Shown piece by piece: positions 10,719 to 64,000 of a stretch of DNA of 64,000 nt. Position 1 is the stretch's first letter; every line of letters begins with the position of its first letter. A program made the translations under genes and the position numbers. The stretch comes from Watersipora subatra (Eukaryota > Bryozoa > Gymnolaemata > Cheilostomatida > Watersiporidae). The notes beneath the pieces are model-generated. The model searched no databases. It was not told the DNA's origin and saw nothing but the letters and a program-made list of their open reading frames with translations. The DNA lies in the NCBI RefSeq assembly GCF_963576615.1, contig NC_088710.1:75277019-75341018 (forward strand), written 5' to 3'.

Positions 10719-10760
10719 CTTCTGACTTTAAGACTGACAACGCAGTCTTAAAGTCAGAAG
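10719..10760. repeat. Perfect 18-bp stem hairpin, 6-nt loop
   Basis: Arms 10719-10736 (CTTCTGACTTTAAGACTG) and 10743-10760 are exact reverse complements around ACAACG. No poly-T run or gene end is adjacent, so the function is unknown. Confidence 0.9.
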
Positions 10761-11018
10761 ATCTTAAACCTGCAGGCTTGAAATGCTAAATTTTAAACAC
10801 CTAAAATAGAAATTTAAACAGACTCATGAATAATGTTACCAAACCATAAAGATTATGCTTTGAATAAATGCTAACAAACACAACATATATCATTTACCGG
10901 TATAACCCTCAATGTATGTCTTCCTATCATCCTGCAGTGATATTCTATAACTATAGTATGAAGGTTTGGTTTATTAATATCTAATTTGTTACGCAAGCCG
11001 TGCTACCTTTGACATTTT

Positions 11019-11040
11019 TTATTATACACGTGTATAATAA
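11019..11040. repeat. 22-bp perfect palindrome with central E-box
   Basis: The palindrome is centred on CACGTG (11027-11032). It is AT-rich outside the core and may be chance or a binding site. Confidence 0.7.
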
Positions 11041-14000
11041 TTTTTGCGAATCAACAGTTAATTAGTGGAACTTGTTGTAATACTTGTATCTGCCCACTTA
11101 TCGAGCATAAACACTGCTATTTATGTTTAGTGATTTTCCTTTGCTTTTGCTTCCAAAAAAAAGCTTAACTAGTAAGCTTTAACGAAGACATTTTTTCATA
11201 AAAAAAACTAGCACCTTTTGAATCAAGCGAAAATCTGTATTCTTGTACTGAACTGTCAAGACATCTACATATGGATAGAGATCAGGATGAGCAGGTGGCG
11301 TCTAGCAGGTCCAAGGTTGAGACAAGGCTCCCTCCCGTAGAGTCTAGCAGGTCATATCACAGAAACCAGTACCGCATGCTCTGTTAGCTTTGTCAGAGAA
11401 CATCAAGCTAGTGAGAGGCGAGTCCAACAGGGGGTAGTATAGAAAATTATGTACAACGCATTTTCTTGACTTCAGTTGAGTAAAAAAATATTATTTCAAC
11501 TCTTTCCATTTGGATTTATCAGATTATCGTATGATGAGAAGCATTAGACTCAACAGACTCTGTTGGTTTTAGCAGTTTGTAACAAGATCAGCTCACTCTC
11601 GCAAGTCATATCACAGGTTCTAGCAAAAGATAAAGGGTTGAATTTACCGCTTTTCTGTAAGTCTCAGCAGGTTGTATCATGGGCAGATTTGGGTGCAGTG
11701 CATTTATAGACTTCATCAGCTAATAATAAAATTTTGGAGCCAAACCCACGGAGTGAGATTTGTCTTTTTTAACTAGGAATCCGCTTTGAAACAACATTTT
11801 TTAAATTTGAGTTGCATGTTCTACTAATTATGCTACCCGTCTGCATGCTCTACCAATAATACTACCTATCTGCATGCTCTATCAATTATGCTACCAATCT
11901 GATAGTAGAATGTGATGCTAGTAGTCTACAACCGCCGTATTACATTATTGATAAAAATAAATGTATTTTCACCAAAAGAACGTTATAACTACATAGCAGA
12001 ATTGTCAGAATAAAATTACAAAACCAATATATAGGTTATAAAACCTGTCACTTCTTACGATTCGTCATTTTGTCACTACCAACCGCAGTAATTATTTTTA
12101 TTGTAGTCTCAAATCTTGTCGGCGTGATGAAGCAAGCGCAATGAATGCATACAGCTGTTACAACACAGTTTGCTTACTAAAGTAGTGAATATTTATTTTA
12201 CAGTGTTTCAATAAAACATTCAAAACTTGTCGGCGAGCGGGACAACATAAGTTATCAAGAACCTACGGATTTACCATCAGTGGGGAAGACCCGTGACTCG
12301 GCTATCTATATCGCGATGACGAGCTTTGATTCGCATAGAAACTTTCGCGCTAATATAATTTTATAATTCTAGTTCACAAGCGCAATAAAAACACATCCGA
12401 TGTCAATTAATCGATCTCGTTTGCAACGTTAAAAGAGGCTGTCCACTCTATGACTTATGGCGAACAGACGCTCTGCGTCTCTTATTTGATGACATCATAG
12501 AAACTTGAGGTGACGTTGCAAACCTTGTTGTACGCGTTGAGGAAAAGCTGGAAAAAGAAAAAGGTATAAACAATATTTAGTTACCATAAAGTAGTGAGGG
12601 CGAAATAGGTTGCTGTTCAACATAAATACTGCTAGGCTATTGAGGACTACCGTTTATTGTAGTGCAGAATTTCTATGTTAGAAACGTTTGCCAATCACTC
12701 AATTTTACCTCGCAGAACGTGTAACGGTTGGACCTTATAACGATCGCCATGCATTGTCATGTGTTCCGAGTGCAACGTTATTGCTCCTATAGCCGAAGGT
12801 TCTTTTTGTGTTTTTTTTTTCAATCCAATCAACGTAAAAACATTTTTGTTCGATCGTACCCTTACCTATAAAAATTTGGAGACTGATGTGAATAGAAGAG
12901 GTCTCCAGAAATACGTTGTCCATTTGTATGATTAATGGTAACATTAGTTTTTATCCAACGTTCAGACGGCTTTTTTCAAACCAATATCTGTTTCTGCTAA
13001 TATAGTGTAAACTAAACCGATTGGTTTTATTTACGATGCGTTTAAATGGAGCACACACAATGAATTGAACTCGGAGCCTTCCAAAAGTCCAAATATTTTG
13101 TCGTGATCTTAACATTTGAATAATCAAAGTCTAAATTAAGCAGTGAAATATGAATTTTTGTTAACCCAAATAGAACATAGATTTTTATGGTATCAGAAAC
13201 AATAGCTAAATTGACCAACCTAAGAAACACTAAATTCAGTTCTAAACACAAAAAACAGCAAAAATCTGACTAGGTTTGTGAGATAGACTAACAAATCAAA
13301 ACTAGTTTGTGCACCTCGTTTCTAACTAATTTAGAGAAAAATATTCTCTATGGCTATTATTGTGTATGACTTTTGAACTGCATCATACATTCATAGAGAT
13401 GTGATGCCATTACATTATAAAACTTAAATGTTTTTAACTGTAAGCTGTTAAATGTAGCGATTTACTTTTGTGTAGAAGTTACTGTTGTATAATAAACCCC
13501 TTCAAGTAATTAATTTAGGGCATTATGTCAATTGGCAGCTGTTGTTACCACAATTCTTTTATGAGTTTTAAGCACTGGTAGAAGAAATAATTGTCTGTAT
13601 AGTTTTAGTCTTGACTAAAAAAATAGTCAGGTTTGTGAAAGTAGCCTAAATTACTGCCCCTTAATTACAGAGTGCAGTTAGTCATACAGTTGATGTTGTG
13701 TTTAAAGTTTTTATCAGTGAAGGTTTTTCGTTTTACTAATATTATACTTGATAGACACGGACTCTATTCAGTGATGTAAGACTGCAGACTCGTATTATGC
13801 TTGTTAATTTGCTCGTTAAATGTAATGGCAATTTATCTTAGTATAAAACTATTTTAAACGCTTTATGGATATGAAAAACGGTCAACATAGTTGAACGCTT
13901 GATAAACCTCTATTTATTGAGTTTACATAAATTTACTATTTTTGTGCTTTTAATAATTAGTTGAAAGTTGGTTAAAAACGATAACGGCCAAAGAAAGCAA

Positions 14001-14879
14001 TTATGTTATTTGCTAGAGTGCACACATGACGGCTGGATTAGTTTTTTCTAACTTTTCTGTCAAGTTTCATTGTGCAGTTGTAAATAATATTGAAAATTAC
14101 ATCTGCAAGATTTAAAAGTCACGGTTAAACGCTGTTTAGCTACATGCTCTGTAAAATTTTTGCTACTTTTGATCTTTTGCGGTAATATATTTGTGAGTTA
14201 TCCTTGGGACTGCCAGTACATCTATGACTAGAAATTCCACTGTCATACAGCCCACGACCAAAGTGATATTGGAAAAAAAGAAAGGGTACTGATGGTTGAG
14301 AAATGCAATATAAGCAGTCAAATGGCACTGCAGTGCAATAGGATAACTGCAATGGTTGCTGTAATGTACTGGGTGTGGGTGTTATTGTATACAACAAATA
14401 GCAATAATGAAAGGAAAAGATTATATGTTTAAATCTCTCCCCCTGCAATAGGAGAAATGCAATATTGGCCAATATTAGAAGTAAAATGCACTGCTATTAT
14501 TAGAATAACCAATATTATTAATATAGTAATACTATAAAACCAATGCACAATTTTGTTTACATTTCAAAACGTCATAGCTAACAATATCAATAAGTTGTGA
14601 TATTTATATAGATTTTTAGAAAATCTGTACTACATAGTCATTGTTCTGTAGTCATCCAAACTTATAATTAAATATTGTAATAATCTCATAAGAATCGTTA
14701 GAAAAAATATCATCGTGATTTCCTTTACTTACACTGCGTTGGACATCAGTTAGAATACCAAAGTACTCGAAAGTGTCTAAAATGTCAGTTACTTTGAAAT
14801 CGGCAAAAATAAAACGATATCAGTACTCTTACGTTATTTACAGAAACCTTCGGCAATTCGACAATGCTATAGACTGCTG
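11041..14879. other. Intergenic, no gene recognised
   Basis: No recognisable coding exon. A locally CpG-richer stretch at about 12225-12563 ends in a donor-like AAAAAG|gtataa (exon side ending 12563). It could be an alternative first exon or promoter of UPF1 or an unidentified transcript. Open frames at 12735-12944, 13042-13251 and 14140-14472 (minus) have no recognisable similarity. Confidence 0.35.
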
Positions 14880-15050
14880 AAATGTGCACGTTATTTTTTC
14901 GTGAAATGCGCACAACTTAATCGTTCTATTCTCTGTCGCTCGGCGTTTCAATTTCCGGTCCTAACTTTGATAAAAGTAAGGCTTAGCAAGTTTTAATAAC
15001 TATTTTCGGCCAAATAAATCTGTCTACTTGTGTATAATCCGTTCAGATGG
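14880..15050 (+). promoter_or_regulatory. UPF1: Candidate UPF1 promoter / noncoding first exon
   Basis: A strong donor, TTCAGATGG|gtaagt, follows base 15050. The preceding ~170 bp is richer in CG dinucleotides than its surroundings (tcgctcggcg, tttccggtcc). The UPF1 ATG exon has an upstream acceptor (17360-17361), so a noncoding first exon is expected, and this is the nearest good candidate. The transcription start is unknown. Confidence 0.35.
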
Positions 15051-17361
15051 GTAAGTTTTAAGATACTGTCGACACTTTTCAAAGACTTGGTAATATATTT
15101 GAATAGGTTTGTATGTGTTTTGTATCGTTATTATACTTAAACGACTCTACAAAACGATGGTTAAGTTTGTTGATGAGATCTCGAAACGAGGGTTTGCGGC
15201 GTTGTTGATGAATAGTTTTCGTAAGTTGTGTGCACATGCATTTATCATAAAAACTCTCAAACTTCGCTCCGCTTTGGTCCGCTCAAACTTAGTCCTTTTG
15301 GTCCTCTCAAACTTCGCTCCGCTTTGGTCGCTCCGCATTTGGTCGTGGGATTATATATGCCCGCATTTGTCTAAAGTCGCTGGAGATTGGCATTTGTGGT
15401 TTATTACTATTCTTTTTAGCAGTCTTTAAATGTAATATTTTATAGGGACTAAATCTGATCTTTCCTACTTAGCTTTGTATTGTGAATTTCAACACTTAGT
15501 TAAATAGTGAGTTCAACGCTAAGTTTACATTAAACAATGACGATGCTTGTTGATCATTATGTCGTGTAAGAAAGTTGATTTATTCTAAAGAAGAAATCTT
15601 TGACCTCTTTTTAGGCGAACAAGTGTCTGATATCCTTTGCCTTTTGTTGCAACGTATTGGAACAATTTTTTAGTTACAATGGCTATTCAAGGTGATAATG
15701 GCAAGGAAGTTTTTCTGTGTCATCATCAATCGTTTCAAGTGTGCTTACTATTTAAACTAAAGTTTGTCATATAACAACATTATGATTATTATATTCCTCA
15801 CTACGTTAGTGGATATTTAGTGTGTATAATGTGGTTGAGTATTTGATATTGTGAATTGACATGATATTTTATTTGAAATTGATTAATTTAGCTCATAAGA
15901 CAGATTTTTATTTGCTACTTGGTGGCAAATGTAGCTGACCATTCATTGATCCTTATAACTAGCTTTGGAATAATAGCTGCATTGGTTTATTATTACCATG
16001 GGCTGGTAATTGTTGATCCATCAAGAACTTAAAAAAGTGCTGGTGGAAGATAAACAAGATTACGGTTTATATTAGCGGATGGTCATTTAAAAAAAATTAG
16101 AACAAAAAGCAAGACCATTGTTGCATATTATTACAAATCTGTGGAGACTTGCGTGGAACATTCTATAAATCATGATCAAAATTATAAAAATGGCTATAAA
16201 AGCCTTTTAATAAGTTTTAAATAGTAGCATTCTAGCAGTGTTTAATAGGATAACATTGTATCATAATAGCTTCTTTTTCAACTGTGTTATTTTTGGAACA
16301 AAAGATACCAAAACATGTCATTCATCAGGAATCTCAATGCGCTTTTGCGTTTGAACTAATACAGACAGGTGCCTACATACAAAGTTATGTTCTGAAATTT
16401 GCTTTATATATTAAAACTTCTATATTGTAGTAAATATTCCAATAAGAATACACTGTAATTTGTTCTACAGTATGACAACCTACATGCTGTAGATGATTTT
16501 ACATAGCAGTAGAAATGCATGCTACATAACTGTTAAAAGAACATTATTAAAATGAAAATGAATAGAAGACAGTCCGTATTGCTATTTGTAAAACACAATA
16601 CGAGAAATGTATGTGTGGCTATACATGGATTTGGAGGTAGACGGTTTTCCTAGTGATATGTGACCTATCTTGCGCTAACACAAATTATAGAGAGTTTAAA
16701 CTAACCTATTGTATGTGCTATTATTATTTTTATATGTTTTAGGTTTTATTTTTCATTTATCCCAGTCTTTTCACTTTCAAACGCATAACTAAAATATTTT
16801 GAAAAATTTCAAACTTCATATGCTAAAAAGCGCTTCAGGTATATCATTAAATATTTGCTCAAATTTTACATAGATCTCATTTTGTGAAATCTGTCTGCTT
16901 ATGAAAGTTCAGAAGTTTGACTGCATTTGCAACTGCAGCGTATTGTTTTTAATTGAGCTAGTAGTTCGAAAAGGTTATGTTGTGGCTCGTACATGTATGC
17001 ACACTTGCATGTTCTAGCCAATTTAATAATGTTACATATTAGCCCAAATTTGATTTTCATTTGTCTAGTTGTTATCATATGTGTTTCTTTCTTAACTAGT
17101 TAATTTGATGTATTTATTGTTCACACTTGTGTCAAGAAGCTAGGATTTGGCTTAAAAGCTTTTAGAAGCCTGTATATGTTAGTGATTTGACTTCATGAAG
17201 CTTTGTAATATTCAAAAAGCTACAGCTATGCTCAGCTACAGTGACATTGTTTTCGCTTTAGCGTTTTACAGGAACAACCGTCGTAAGAAACAGCCTAGGC
17301 ATTCCTTGGATAGTTTAAGCCGATAGATTTCAATAGCTTGCATAAGACATGGTTTTTCTAG
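15051..17361. other. Upstream of UPF1 coding exon 1; probable 5' UTR intron
   Basis: AT-rich with no coding signal. A short imperfect repeat 'caaacttcgctccgctttgg' occurs near 15258-15330. The reading frame at 15109-15429 has no recognisable similarity. Confidence 0.35.
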
Positions 17362-17392
17362 GGAAGAGTAGAGGCGGAGAGCAAGGGCCGCA
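17362..17392 (+). other. UPF1: UPF1 5' UTR segment upstream of ATG
   Basis: The sequence ggtttttctag|GGAAGAG is a good splice acceptor (AG at 17360-17361), leaving 31 nt of purine-rich 5' UTR before the ATG. This implies at least one upstream noncoding exon. Confidence 0.55.
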
Positions 17393-58874
<41,482 letters not shown>

Positions 58875-59448
58875 CGCCAGTCCATGGAGGTGCGCATTAC
58901 AGAAGGTAGTCCTTTATCAGCACATCTCAAATTCCTCTAACCTTCCTATGATGGTGGTTCGATTTGTATCTAATGTAGTGCTCAAACGTAACCATGTTTA
59001 TCTTGCTAGAGAAGAGTTGATGAAGGTAATGGAGTTACAACAGAGATTTGCATAGCAAAAGGTTGGTGGTGACGATGTCAAATACCGTCAGTCAAATCTA
59101 CCCAGCACTGTCAGCCTTCATACACAAGTCTCGTCGTCCATTGTCTATCCAAAAACTGATGTCATTTGGACATTTTTAACTTTTAAGCACAAGAAACAGA
59201 TTTTGAGATGTGTAGGGCACATGCAAGCTAGGATTGTCAAGGTTGGTAAAACGCAGCAGCTGAGCCGTTGACTAGATAGAAAAGAGGCTGGATTTTCAGC
59301 TTCAGGTCTCGTGTTGGCAGCTCGTATCTATGTTTTCATAGATGGATGCAAGTAACAATCATGTTTTGGTTTGTCTACTAATTGTCAGGAACAAATTGAT
59401 CTGTTTGACTAGCTATGCTTTACACAACATTTACCTCTCTTGCGTATT

Positions 59449-59454
59449 TTTATT
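59449..59454 (-). terminator. PRKRIP1: Candidate PRKRIP1 polyadenylation signal
   Basis: TTTATT on the plus strand reads AATAAA on the minus strand, 428 nt beyond the PRKRIP1 stop. If used, the two convergent mRNAs overlap in their 3' UTRs by roughly 300 nt. Confidence 0.3.
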
Positions 59455-59720
59455 GTTATTGGAACGCTATGGCCTGAAATGTTCATCTGATACTGCATGC
59501 CTATATTAGATCATATCATGCACAAGATATCTGTTAGAAGAGGGCAGCTTTGCTCGATGTATTTGCTGTTCCTTTCTCTTCTACGTGTGTGAAATGAGCC
59601 AGCCACTCATCTGCATTTACATAAGTCCAACCAGTTATTTCTCTGAAATAAGTTTAGACAGGAGTTAGTTGTTTTCTTAAGAAGTGCTGTTGTATGTTAT
59701 ATTCGTAGAGTTCATTCAGC

Positions 59721-59726
59721 AATAAA
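59721..59726 (+). terminator. UPF1: UPF1 polyadenylation signal
   Basis: AATAAA in 'ttcagcaataaaagttac', the first canonical signal after the UPF1 stop codon on this strand. Confidence 0.6.
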
Positions 59727-59881
59727 AGTTACAATGCATCAGCCACTGTCTCTTCCTTTGCCAAAACCAAATATTTTATGTAAAATGCATTCATTAATTA
59801 GCATTATAAGATATCATGAAACTATTAACTATCAATGTTATTGTACAAAAGAAATAATGGAAATTAACAGTTTCTGCACTA

Positions 59882-60024
59882 TTATGAAGGCTTTATCTCA
59901 ACGGGAGTTTTCTCAAGATTAGTGTGTGTATCCTTTTGGGCTTGCAACTCCTCATTCGTCTCTTCACAAATTTTTTTTGCGTCACTGCAGGCAGCTTCAG
60001 TTTCATCATCGCTGTGTTCAGATT
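59882..60024 (-). CDS. PRKRIP1: PRKRIP1 last coding exon
   Basis: Acceptor ataatttgtag, stop TAA at 59884-59882. It encodes the acidic tail [20 protein letters not shown], then a Glu/Gln-rich end. It contains a run of eight A that is in frame as written. Confidence 0.8.
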
Positions 60025-62588
60025 CTACAAATTATAAGTAAAATGTACCACGCAGAATGAACGAGTGATCAACACTGTTGTGGACATAAATATTGTTGCA
60101 AATGGATTTGCGAACGATATTACGAGTTAGTAGGGTGGAGATGTTGATGGTACTAACATGGCGGCCACTGAAATACATTAAACAGTTGATGCAGTGAATG
60201 CTTGAGTGAGCCTTGTGTTAAGTCCCGCGGAAACTACGGTAGCAGTACCTGATTCAGATTCAACATGTTGAGATTTTTTTTTCTGCTTAGACTTTTTCTT
60301 TTTCAATCTTTTCGCTCTCTTTTTTGCTGTTCGTTCTTCTGCTGCATTGGCATTTTCGACAAGCTTCCTTTGGTATTCATCGTCCTTAGTAGTCTGTGAA
60401 GATGATAATATGTATAACTGTCATGAGGTTGACAGACGACCAGTGCGAGATAATCACAAACATAGTCTTAAACAATACAACTCGCAGCGGAAACGCTGAT
60501 TATTCATAATACAACATCGCAAAAGGATTTGTGAATATTCGTGAATATCTATCACTGATCAAAACGTGACTCCCATATTTGAAAATACTTCTGACCCAGA
60601 AGTTCCGCGATTGCGAAAGACTAGTTCTCGCTTTCCGTCTCAAATAAAGGAGCGCTAACAACTTGAACTGACCACCAAGAGTGGGCATTTTCAAAATGAC
60701 CTTGACATTCCATCGCCGCATGACCTAGCGATCATCAGCCACTCAGCTTTGTTAGCCACCAGGCCTAACGCCGCAAGTGTTTTGCTGCTGTGTAAACAGC
60801 CATGGCCTTGATATGGGGGAATCACTTTGAAGGTTACGGAATGATATTAGTGTTGCGACACCGAGTTGTCATCTACTGTTAATTAAACTTAACTCTTATT
60901 TTGTAGAGCATTTTATGATAGTGTGAAATCGCAAGAGATAAAAATATATCAACAATATATCCAACTCATCTTGAGCAGATGTTTTTTTACAATGGAATCA
61001 TGATTCCATTCTAAAATTTAGTTCCATGTAATTTTCATCATAATGAATTACGGTACATGATGTGATAACTCATCCAAACTTAGCAACATCTACACACAAT
61101 ATGAAAATACAATTTTATAAATGGCAAAATAATTTATATTATAGCGCTCGTTTTACCGTGACGGCAACCTTAACAATTTTAAACTGTTCAAAAGTGTCAG
61201 CAACATGTGTTGCAACTATCCATTAGCTTAGTGTGAGAGAAGTCCTGCATTCACATCATAACATAGATTTACTGTGTCAACACCAGTACTTTCATCAATT
61301 GTGTTAATTATTCAATCTAAAATTTATTGTATTGTATATACATGTATATTATTACCACATTGACAGATAGTAGGTGTGTATAATAAAAGATATCTCAACC
61401 TACATAATTATGACCATTTAGCAATCTTCAGGAGAAATACTTACAACTGTAAAATCGCTGTTTCTAATATTAAAACTCAGCCCCATTAGCGACCAGACAT
61501 TTTGCTTGTATTACTGGCAGAGCTCACTCACACCATGCTCTAGAAGTGATATGGCTGAGTAGTGCAATGCGTAGAAGACGAAACAGTTGTACCTTGGATA
61601 TAACAATAAAGTAGCCTAGTAGTTGTGCGATATGGTTGCCATGGCACTGAGTAGTTTCATATTAATTATATCACGTATGGAGCAGTTTCTTTTTGCAGCT
61701 AAGTCCTAATTTGTATGCCTCTACTGAGCAGTTTCACTTTGCAAACAGCATTACAGAACAATTTTACTTGGAATGCATTTGCGAATACTGAACAACATTT
61801 CTTGTGTATACATACTGGGTTATGTAACGTTCAACATGCACTAGCCAGCTTCACCAATTCATCTGACAACCTTTTATCTTCAACCAACTTGAGCAATATT
61901 GCGCAATTAAGTATTGTGGTAGGTGCAGATTGTAACAGAAACATTAAAATGATGGCCATTTATGATGATGAAAATAAAAATTGGCAATAAACAGGTGTGT
62001 TCACAGATAAATAGCTAGTCAGTTAAAGACTGGGATACCAAATAAACATCACCTTAACACTACATACTTCTGGTAGAGGAATATAGATTGTGCACTAAAG
62101 CATTTTGGCTAGAACTAGAGTAAACCTAACAAGTTATCACGGCAGGGTAAACACTGTTGTGAGATTGATAGCACTATAAATTTACATAAAAGAACTCCAA
62201 CTTAATTCTTGAACTTACCATTTCGCACTGATATGTTATGATCAGTTACGCATGCTATTTTGTAATATTTTAATGTATGCGCAGACACAAAAGGCAAAAT
62301 CCTTAATCACGCTGACGGCAAGAATGGCTGTTGGGAAGCGACTTACCCTGTCTCAAATGTCTAAACATTGAACGATGTATAATACATGTACATAGGTATG
62401 CCCACGGTACACATATTTACAAGCCTTCCATACATGTATGTAGTATGAACAAGCCGATAGAAACTTGATCTGCCTCTTTCAAATTACCTTAGCCTCCTTT
62501 TCATCAAGAAATTTTTGCCGAGCGTATTCTCGCCTTCTCACTCCTCGGTAAACATGGAAATCTCCACTTCCTGCACCAGCACTGGAAC
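59882..62588 (-). CDS. PRKRIP1: PRKRIP1 (spliceosomal PRKR-interacting protein 1), 3' part
   Basis: Three minus-strand exons (62588-62488, 60393-60249, 60024-59882) join in phase. They encode [20 protein letters not shown], then a Lys/Arg-rich helix ([20 protein letters not shown] type) and an acidic, less conserved tail ending EIKPS. The [14 protein letters not shown] block is diagnostic of PRKRIP1, a nuclear protein of the C/C* spliceosome whose long helix stabilises the U2-branch region; it was first named for binding PKR. The first part of the protein (PPPEFV-type region) must lie past the 14-bp array, outside the window. The tail differs from the vertebrate one. The gene converges with UPF1. 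Confidence 0.88.
60249..60393 (-). CDS. PRKRIP1: PRKRIP1 penultimate coding exon
   Basis: Acceptor catcttcacag, donor TCAG|gtactg. It encodes [20 protein letters not shown] then [18 protein letters not shown], the basic helix of the family. Confidence 0.88.
60394..62487. other. PRKRIP1 intron
   Basis: AT-rich; no repeat array or coding exon recognised. The plus-strand frame at 61715-61990 has no recognisable similarity. Confidence 0.45.
62488..62588 (-). CDS. PRKRIP1: PRKRIP1 conserved SSAGAGSG exon
   Basis: Acceptor aaatctgtag, donor GCTAAG|gtaatt. It encodes [20 protein letters not shown] then [13 protein letters not shown], the family's most conserved block. It needs one base from the previous exon. 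Confidence 0.92.
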
Positions 62589-62633
62589 CTACAGATTTAA
62601 AGAAAATATGTAGACCATCTTTACAGTTTTCTC

Positions 62634-64000
62634 TACTCAACTACTCAACCTCGACTACTCAACCTCGACTACTCAACCTCAACTACTCAACCTCAACTAC
62701 TCAACCTCTACTACTCAACCTCAACTACTCAACCTCTACTACTCAACCTCAACTACTCAACCTCAACTACTCAACCTCAACTACTCAACCTCAACTACTC
62801 AACCACTCAACCTCTACTACTCAACCTCTACTACTCAACCTCAACTACTCAACCTCAACTACTCAACCTCTACTACTCAACCTCAACTACTCAACCTCTA
62901 CTACTCAACCTCAACTACTCAACCTCAACTACTCAACCTCAACCACTCAACCTCAACTACTCAACCTCTACTACTCAACCTCTACTACTCAACCTCAACT
63001 ACTCAACCACAACTACTCAACCTCTACTACTCAACCTCAACTACTCAACCTCTACTACTCAACCTCAACTACTCAACCACAACTACTCAACCTCTACTAC
63101 TCAACCTCAACTACTCAACCTCAACTACTCAACCTCAACTACTCAACCTCTACTACTCAACCTCAACTACTCAACCTCAACTACTCAACCACAACTACTC
63201 AACCTCTACTACTCAACCTCTACTACTCAACCTCAACTACTCAACCTCTACTACTCAACCTCAACTACTCAACCACAACTACTCAACCTCTCAACCACTC
63301 AACCTCAACTACTCAACTACTCAACCTCAACTACTCAACCTCAACTACTCAACCTCAACTACTCAACCTCTACTACTCAACCTCAACTACTCAACCTCAA
63401 CTACTCAACCTCAACTACTCAACCTCAACTACTCAACCTCTACTACTCAACCTCAACTACTCAACCTCTACTACTCAACCTCAACTACTCAACCTCAACT
63501 ACTCAACCTCTACTACTCAACCTCAACTACTCAACCTCTACTACTCAACCTCAACTACTCAACCTCTACTACTCAACCTCAACTACTCAACCACAACTAC
63601 TCAACCTCTCAACCACTCAACCTCAACTACTCAACCACTCAACCTTAACTACTCAACCTCAACTAAACCCCAACTACTCAACCACTCAACCTCAACTACT
63701 CAACCACTCAACCTCAACTACTCAACCTCGACTACTCAACCTCAACTACTCAACCTTAACTACTCAACCTCAACTACTCAACCTCAACTACTCAACCTCT
63801 ACTACTCAACCTCAACTACTCAACCTCAACTACTCAACCTCAACTACTCAACCTCTACTACTCAACCTCAACTACTCAACCTCAACTACTCAACCACTCA
63901 ACCTCAACTACTCAACCTCTACTACTCAACCTCTACTACTCAACCTCAACTACTCAACCACAACTACTCAACCTCTACTACTCAACCTCAACTACTCAAC
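62634..64000. repeat. 14-bp minisatellite, about 97 copies, runs off the window
   Basis: The unit is CTACTCAACCTCAA, with A/T changes (CTCTA) and scattered short units. The plus strand is almost free of G. It lies in a PRKRIP1 intron, so the transcript would be almost free of C with frequent GG doublets. Confidence 0.97.

Larger units (their letters stand above)
58875..59745 (+). other. UPF1: UPF1 3' UTR (estimated)
   Basis: About 870 nt from the stop to just beyond the AATAAA at 59721-59726. No intron or conserved element recognised. The end point is an estimate. Confidence 0.5.

Noticed and set aside
11019..11040. Functional E-box regulatory element
   Set aside because: A single palindrome with no nearby gene start; kept only as a structural repeat.
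14140..14472. 110-codon minus-strand frame
   Set aside because: No recognisable domain, low complexity, no splice or promoter support.
15109..15429. 106-codon plus-strand frame near the candidate UPF1 first exon
   Set aside because: No homology; part of it is made of the short 'cttcgctccgctttgg' repeat. Likely intronic.
61715..61990. 91-codon plus-strand frame
   Set aside because: Antisense in a PRKRIP1 intron, no recognisable motif.

Overview
The window is animal nuclear DNA: AT-rich, with long spliced genes, GT-AG introns, and many minisatellites and cut-and-paste transposon relics. I cannot place the species. The UPF1 protein is clearly metazoan (Cys/His domain, SF1 helicase core, SQ-rich tail), and the repeat-laden introns suit a marine invertebrate, possibly a lophotrochozoan, but that is a guess. 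No prokaryotic, viral or organellar genes were seen.

Three genes can be supported, all with RNA-processing roles. (1) Positions 121-3464, minus strand: the 5' part of a GLD2/Cid1-type terminal nucleotidyltransferase (TENT2-like). Five exons join in frame; the rest lies before base 1. (2) Positions 17393-58874, plus strand: a complete UPF1 (RENT1), the central helicase of nonsense-mediated decay. Seventeen coding exons with consistent phases total 3,399 nt (1,132 aa). A spliced 5' UTR is likely (acceptor at 17360-17361) and the 3' UTR probably ends just after 59726. (3) Positions 59882-62588, minus strand: the last three exons of PRKRIP1, a spliceosomal protein, convergent with UPF1. Its 5' exons lie beyond a tandem array that runs off the window.

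Most of the rest is repeats. UPF1 intron 1 holds two abutting minisatellites (17-bp unit, about 381 copies; 20-bp unit, about 123 copies) and intron 6 a 29-bp array of about 138 copies. Smaller arrays occur throughout. Mobile elements include TA-flanked pogo/Tigger-like elements with a degraded CENP-B-type transposase, two other TA-flanked non-autonomous families, a TTAA-flanked family with about 130-bp terminal inverted repeats, a short intronic MITE, a solo LTR and a tRNA-derived SINE head. Several are nested, and one interrupts a minisatellite, so its empty site can be read directly.

Long reading frames in the arrays (for example 24175-26829, minus) are by-products of stop-free repeat units, not genes. 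I found no clear sign of an undescribed multi-gene system. The most interesting points are the fused minisatellite and splice acceptor of UPF1 exon 6, the possible uORF and GC donor at the UPF1 5' end, and several strong hairpins.
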